Origin: Polyangium sp. y55x31
GTDB taxonomy: Bacteria > Myxococcota_A > Polyangia > Polyangiales > Polyangiaceae
NCBI RefSeq assembly: GCF_029946505.1
Contig: NZ_JARZHG010000024.1
Location: 62,001-126,000, forward strand
DNA length: 64,000 nt
Direction: 5' to 3'
Part shown: positions 60,284 through 64,000 of the stretch, piece after piece
How the letters are laid out: each line of letters begins with the position of its first letter
Position numbering within the stretch: position 1 is the first letter of the stretch
Translations under genes and position numbers: made by a program
The notes under the pieces: model-generated
The model's database searches: none
Seen by the model: the letters and a program-made list of their open reading frames with translations, nothing else
What the model was told of the DNA's origin: nothing

Positions 60284-60398
60284 TGCATCGACCGCATTGC
60301 GGTCGATGCACCATTGGTCCAGGGCTGCGCCCTGGTTCGGGTCCAGGGGCGAAGAGCCCCTGGTCGGGTCCGGGGTGAAACCCCGGCGCTACGCCTCC
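60284..60398. repeat. Hairpin-module repeat element, partial copy D
   Basis: One long hairpin with a 3-nt ATT loop (60284-60310, TGCATCGACCGC arms) is followed by a single GC module (60315-60398) that matches the right module of copies A-C: GTCCAGGGC-TGC-GCCCTGG, CAGGGGC-GAA-GCCCCTG and GGGGT-GAA-ACCCC hairpins. The other half is absent. It lies between the molybdoenzyme stop and the methyltransferase stop, and slightly overlaps the latter's 3' end. Confidence 0.8.
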
Positions 60399-61180
60399 GA
60401 GCGCAACGGCTTCCGTGCCCAGGCGCTGAAGATCATGTCGCCGATGAATGCGCCGTTCGTTTGGTGGAGCTCCTCGGCGAGACGTGCGTCCAGTGTTTCG
60501 ATGTCGATTTCTGCTTCCGATGCGACGCCGCGCTCGAGGATGCGGGGCATCACGGCTCGTACGATCCAGGCGGTGACGTGACGATGGTGCTTGGTTTGGA
60601 TGATGGCTTCGGCGCGTTGTCCTTCGACTTTCAGCCCGGCGGCTTCGAGTGCGATGGGGAGCTCGAATCCCATGGTGGTCGTGGCTCCCTCTCGCTCGAC
60701 GGTTTGCCAGAGCCAGCGCGTGACTTGCTCGTGGAGGGGGTGTGGTTTCGGCGATGCGGGCAGCATGGTCGCGTCCGCTTCTTGGAATGCGACGATGCCG
60801 CCGGGCTGGAGGGCGGCGACGAGGGAACGGAGGGCGGCGACGCGATCGGGCTGGTACATCAGGACGCGCCGCCCGATGATGGCGTCGTAGGGCGGGCCCG
60901 CGATGGGGGGGGCGTGGAGGTCTCCTGCGATGAATTGCGTGTTCTTGATTCCGAGGTCGTGGGCGCGCTCGGTGGCGGTCGATGTTGCTCGTTCGTCGCG
61001 GTCGAGGCCGATGACGAGGCCGGTTTCGCCCACCAGGCGTGCTGCCATGAAGGAGACGTCGCCTCTTCCGCAGCCGACGTCGAGGACACGCATGCCCGTG
61101 GAGATGCCTGCGTCGCGGAGGAGCTGCTCGGTCCTTTGTGCCCAGCGATCTTCGACGGCTTGGTTCGGTTCGTTTGCCAT
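60389..61180 (-). CDS. SAM-dependent methyltransferase, class I
   Basis: The 263-aa protein has a Rossmann methyltransferase core: VLDVGCGRGDVS (motif I, about 33-44), GLDRDERA (motif II acid), GDLHAPPI (about 87) and GGIVAFQEAD (motif post-I). It resembles UbiE/COQ5-like proteins. The substrate is unknown. Start ATG 61180. Its 3' end runs into repeat copy D by about ten bases. It is convergent with the molybdoenzyme, and the Cys-rich lipoprotein gene lies upstream on the same strand 93 bases away. Confidence 0.85.
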   Translation of the reverse strand: MANEPNQAVEDRWAQRTEQLLRDAGISTGMRVLDVGCGRGDVSFMAARLVGETGLVIGLDRDERATSTATERAHDLGIKNTQFIAGDLHAPPIAGPPYDAIIGRRVLMYQPDRVAALRSLVAALQPGGIVAFQEADATMLPASPKPHPLHEQVTRWLWQTVEREGATTTMGFELPIALEAAGLKVEGQRAEAIIQTKHHRHVTAWIVRAVMPRILERGVASEAEIDIETLDARLAEELHQTNGAFIGDMIFSAWARKPLRSEA

Positions 61181-61273
61181 GGGCTGACCGTAGCTCTGGT
61201 CGAGGGCCGCTGGCAGGGCGTGTTTTTCGATCCGATCGGCGGGATTTTCGGTTCGGGGAGCGGGGGGGCGGGA

Positions 61274-62131
61274 TCAGGGCGCGGCGTCGCCCTTGCATTG
61301 ATCGCCGTCGAAGAGCGGATCGAGCGGCGCGCAGGCCATGGCCTCGCATTTTAGCGACTGGCATTCGAGGGGGCTCTGGCAGGCTGAGCCCTCGACCTTT
61401 GCTTCGGTGCAGACCTTCGTCGTCGCGTCGCAATAGGCGTTGAGGCCGCACGAGAGCTGGAGCGGGCTCGGCGTGCATGCTTCGCCGAGCTTCCTTGCCT
61501 GCTTGCACAGGCCTTCCATGGCCAGGAGGTCGTAATCGCAGTAGAGGCCCTGATCGCAGAGCTCCTTTGCGTTTGCCTCGACCTTGCAGGCTGCGTCGAG
61601 CGGCAGGAACCGCGTCGCCGAGCATTTCTTCGTGTCGTCGTCGCACGCGACGATCTCCCGCTTTTCGACCGAGGATGCGCATTGCGCGTCGCGCTCGCAG
61701 TTCGAGCCCTCCGTCAGCTTGCCTGCGAAGACCTTCGAACATGGCGCGAGGTCCTCGGGTGCTTTGTAGTAGTCGGGGATCGTCAGGAAACACTTGTCTG
61801 CGTAGGGCTTCATGGCCACGAGACAGGCGTCGATGCTGTTTCCGTCGAACGTCATGAGGCCTGCTTCGACGTCGGCCACGTTCTGCTCGCAAACCTTGGT
61901 CTCGAACGTGATGCAGGCGGCCTCGTCGTAGCCGTCGCCTTTTTCGCAACACGTCTTGCGCACCTCGCAGAGCTGGGGCGCGATTTGCGCGCAGACGTTG
62001 TCGAGCGTGTACTTTGGCGGGGGTGTCGTGCCGCCGGTGTCGTCGCCGCATGCGGCGAGGCCGAGGACGAGCGTGGCGGCGAGGGTGGGGAGGGTCAAGA
62101 GAAGTCGGGAGAGGGGCCTTTGGAAGAGCAT
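61274..62131 (-). CDS. Cys-rich lipoprotein
   Basis: The 285-aa protein has a signal with lipobox (LGLAACGDD, about residue 28) and about 24 cysteines in the mature part, in spaced pairs (CAQIAPQLCEVRKTCCEKG, NCERDAQC, CDQGLYCDYD, CGLNAYCDA, SACQSPLECQSLKCEAMAC). That pattern suggests several small disulfide-bonded units, as in other myxobacterial surface lipoproteins. Start ATG 62131, chosen because it gives the signal. The kinase gene diverges 139 bases away. Confidence 0.78.
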   Translation of the reverse strand: MLFQRPLSRLLLTLPTLAATLVLGLAACGDDTGGTTPPPKYTLDNVCAQIAPQLCEVRKTCCEKGDGYDEAACITFETKVCEQNVADVEAGLMTFDGNSIDACLVAMKPYADKCFLTIPDYYKAPEDLAPCSKVFAGKLTEGSNCERDAQCASSVEKREIVACDDDTKKCSATRFLPLDAACKVEANAKELCDQGLYCDYDLLAMEGLCKQARKLGEACTPSPLQLSCGLNAYCDATTKVCTEAKVEGSACQSPLECQSLKCEAMACAPLDPLFDGDQCKGDAAP

Positions 62132-62270
62132 GGAAGCGAGGATCGCATGGGGCCTCGGCGCGGCACAAGACCCGAGGCGCGCGCGAAGGCGCTTGGCGCG
62201 GAGGCCCTCGCATGGAAGAATGCGCGCCGATGATCGCGACCGTTTGCCTGTATCGCTCGTCCGAGGCCCG

Positions 62271-63695
62271 ATGAGCACGCCGAGCCCCGGTGATGTCCTC
62301 TCGGGAAAATTCAGGATCGAGCGGGTGCTCGGGGAGGGCGGCATGGGCGTCGTGCTCGCCGCGCACCACCTGCACCTCGGCCGCACCGTGGCCATCAAGC
62401 TCCTGCAGCCCGAGGCGCTGAAGCACCAGGAGATCGTCGCTCGGTTCGCCAACGAGGCGCGGAGCGCGAGCCGCATCCAGAGTGAGCACGTGGCGCGTGT
62501 GCTCGACGTCGGCACGCTCGACACGGGCGAGCCGTACATGGTGATGGAGTATCTCGAGGGGTCGGATCTCTCGAAGCTCGTCAAGCGCCAGGGGCCGCTC
62601 GCGATCGAGGACGCGGTCGAGTATCTCCTGCAGGCGTGCGAGGCGCTCGCCGAGGCGCACGTCGCGGGGATCGTGCATCGGGATCTGAAGCCTGCGAACC
62701 TGTATTTGACGCGGCGGGCGGACGGCTCGGCTTGCGTGAAGGTGCTCGATTTCGGCATCTCCAAGGCGGCGCTCGTGGGCACGTCGCCCGAGGCGCAGCA
62801 GATGACGCAGACGCAGAGCGTGCTCGGAACGCCGGGGTACATGGCGCCGGAGCAGCTCCGTTCGGCGAAACACGTCGATCCGCGCACCGACATCTGGGCG
62901 CTCGGGGTCATCCTGCAGGAGCTCTTGACCGGCAAGCTCGCATTCCAGGGCTCGACCGTGCCGGAGGTCTATCTCGCCATTCTGCAGAATCCCCCGGATC
63001 CTTTGCGGACGCTGCGCCCGGACGCGCCGCCCGCGCTCGAAGCGGTGATCCTGCGTTGCCTCGAAAAGGACGCGGCGCGGAGGTTCGCGAGCGTCGGCGA
63101 GCTCGCGGCGGCGCTCGTCCCGTTCGCGCCGCAGCGGGCGCGTTTGTCCGCCGAGCGGATTGGTCGAATCACGGGCGTCGTGGTTCCGCCGGCCGGGGCG
63201 GCGGCGCCTCGGGCGGGCATTTCGGTCGCGCCGCCGGGCCCGGCCGTGACGCAGGGCGGGGTCGCGCCGACGATTGCGGGGACGGGGTATGCGACGGGCC
63301 CGACGCTGGGGCCTGCGCATTCGGGGTACGGCGTGCAAGGGCCGACGCCGCCGGGATATGGCCCGCAGGGAGCGACGCCGCCGGGATACCATGCGCAGCC
63401 GCCGCCGGGATATGGCCCGCAGGGCCCGACGCCGCCGGGGTACCATCCGCAGCCGCAGGGATATGGCCCGCAAGGGGCGATGCCGCAGCAGCCTTACGGG
63501 ACGGCGTATGGCGCGCGGCCGATGCAGCCAATGGCGCCGGCGGATCCGAACAAGGGCAAGATGCACCCTTCGACGGTCGCGCTCATCGCGATTCTGGGGC
63601 TCATCATGGTGACGTTCGGCGGGTGCCTGACGTGCGTATGCGCCGCCGGCGCGAGCGCACCAGCATCGAATGAGAAAACGGGGCAGGCGCGATAG
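62271..63695 (+). CDS. Ser/Thr protein kinase with tandem-repeat linker and C-terminal membrane anchor
   Basis: The 474-aa protein has a complete kinase domain (about 14-285: GEGGMGVV, VAIKLL, HRDLKPAN, DFGISK and GTPGYMAPEQ). A linker (about 300-430) carries repeats of GYGPQGATPPGY and GYHPQ types, and one transmembrane helix follows (about 436-458, VALIAILGLIMVTFGGCLTCVC) with three Cys. The repeats resemble the PQQGY repeats of the M48-like lipoprotein. Start ATG 62271. The fourth Hanks kinase of the window, it is alone on its strand and is followed by a strong inverted repeat. Confidence 0.93.
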   Translation: MSTPSPGDVLSGKFRIERVLGEGGMGVVLAAHHLHLGRTVAIKLLQPEALKHQEIVARFANEARSASRIQSEHVARVLDVGTLDTGEPYMVMEYLEGSDLSKLVKRQGPLAIEDAVEYLLQACEALAEAHVAGIVHRDLKPANLYLTRRADGSACVKVLDFGISKAALVGTSPEAQQMTQTQSVLGTPGYMAPEQLRSAKHVDPRTDIWALGVILQELLTGKLAFQGSTVPEVYLAILQNPPDPLRTLRPDAPPALEAVILRCLEKDAARRFASVGELAAALVPFAPQRARLSAERIGRITGVVVPPAGAAAPRAGISVAPPGPAVTQGGVAPTIAGTGYATGPTLGPAHSGYGVQGPTPPGYGPQGATPPGYHAQPPPGYGPQGPTPPGYHPQPQGYGPQGAMPQQPYGTAYGARPMQPMAPADPNKGKMHPSTVALIAILGLIMVTFGGCLTCVCAAGASAPASNEKTGQAR

Positions 63696-63703
63696 GTAGG
63701 ACG

Positions 63704-63746
63704 ATTCCCTCACCCCCGAGCCCTTTCGGGCGAGGGGTGAGGGAAT
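63704..63746. terminator. Long inverted repeat between convergent genes
   Basis: ATTCCCTCACCCC (63704-63716) pairs with GGGGTGAGGGAAT (63734-63746), with an additional inner hairpin CGAGCCC-TTTC-GGGCGA type. It probably ends transcription of both the kinase and the converging VOC gene; a repeat-family origin is possible. Confidence 0.65.
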
Positions 63747-63750
63747 GGGA

Positions 63751-64000
63751 TCAGGCGCTCAACGCGGCGGCGGAGAGCTTGATGATGGAGAAGGCCGCGC
63801 CGTAGGGATCCATGACCACGGCGATACGCCCATAGGGCGAATCGAACGGCCCGTGCATCACCTTCCCGCCGAGCGCCTTGATCTTCTCACACGCGTCGTC
63901 GGCGCTGTCGACCGCGAAGTACGGCATCCAGTGCGCCGGGATCGAGTCCGGCCACTGCTCGTTCATTTGCATGACGCCGGCGACGGCCTTTTCACCTTTG
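63751..64000 (-). CDS. VOC-family (glyoxalase/bleomycin-resistance-like) protein, 5' end beyond window
   Basis: The minus-strand frame runs from the right edge to a stop at 63751 and reads KGEKAVAGVMQMNEQW, then IPAHWMPYFAVDSADDACEKIKALGGKVMHGPFDSPYGRIAVVMDPYGAAFSIIK. That is the second half of a VOC domain, with the HWMPYF strand and the GxxxxDPxGAxFxI end. Such domains bind metal in glyoxalase-like proteins or act as carriers. An internal Met at 63972 is unlikely to be the start because the upstream residues are also conserved. Function is not determined. Confidence 0.85.
   Translation of the reverse strand, partial: KGEKAVAGVMQMNEQWPDSIPAHWMPYFAVDSADDACEKIKALGGKVMHGPFDSPYGRIAVVMDPYGAAFSIIKLSAAALSA

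Noticed and set aside
58107-63713. A minus-strand open frame of 1868 codons opposite the molybdoenzyme, methyltransferase, lipoprotein and kinase genes
   Set aside because: It is an antisense shadow caused by the near absence of stop codons in GC-rich DNA. It runs across several real genes and has Arg/His/Pro-rich nonsense composition.

Overview
The window looks like chromosome from a large-genome, very GC-rich myxobacterium of the Polyangiales type (Polyangium, Sorangium or Chondromyces-like). This is inferred from the base composition (about 70% G+C by eye), the strong G/C third-position bias, four Hanks-type Ser/Thr kinases plus a PrkA-like kinase, a PP2C and a dual-specificity phosphatase in 64 kb, many Ala/Pro-rich lipoproteins, and long proline, PQQGY and Lys-Asp-Ala-Pro repeats. 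Both ends cut a gene: a Ser/Thr kinase at the left edge and a VOC-family gene at the right edge. I call 55 protein genes and two tRNA genes.

0-8.5 kb: kinase, CPBP membrane protease, Lgt-like acyltransferase, membrane proteins, a second kinase, the first copy of a hairpin-rich repeat element, two lipoproteins and a catalase-fold protein. 8.5-20 kb: a 42-43 bp tandem repeat, prolyl oligopeptidase, a double GST-N/glutaredoxin-like protein, orphan TrpF, VanY-type peptidase, M48-like lipoprotein, and a coupled subtilase/PP2C pair. 20-29 kb: outer-membrane protein, FHA-sigma54 activator, TPR/PEGA protein, repeat-rich membrane protein, CesT/YbjN-like protein, AMIN amidase, an HTH-receiver protein and a Nudix hydrolase. 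29-42 kb: DksA-type protein, UvrA, two tandem SUMF1-like proteins, tRNA(CAU), zinc-ribbon proteins and kinase, PrkA-like kinase, TatD and a TonB-like protein. 42-53 kb: second tRNA(CAU), histone-H1-like protein, a degenerate YkuD protein, dual-specificity phosphatase, MurJ, metzincin lipoprotein, glutamine amidotransferase-like protein and transketolase.

53.7-57.2 kb is the clearest accessory region. Three tightly coupled genes of visibly lower G+C encode a DNA methyltransferase, a DUF262 (GmrS-like) protein and a HEPN-type putative RNase. This looks like a compact mobile defence cassette with an unusual split between DNA marking, a nucleotide-dependent sensor and an RNase effector. 57.2-64 kb returns to native composition: a conserved hypothetical, a molybdopterin oxidoreductase, a methyltransferase, a Cys-rich lipoprotein, a fourth kinase and the VOC fragment.

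The second notable signal is a modular repeat family present in four intergenic copies (about 5.66-6.01, 44.88-45.25, 50.88-51.22 and 60.28-60.40 kb). Each copy is built from near-perfect hairpins with 3-nt loops followed by a fixed series of shorter GC hairpins. In the two full-sized copies the modules flank a variable core in inverted orientation. No encoded function is visible; a REP/BIME-like or non-autonomous mobile element is the best guess.
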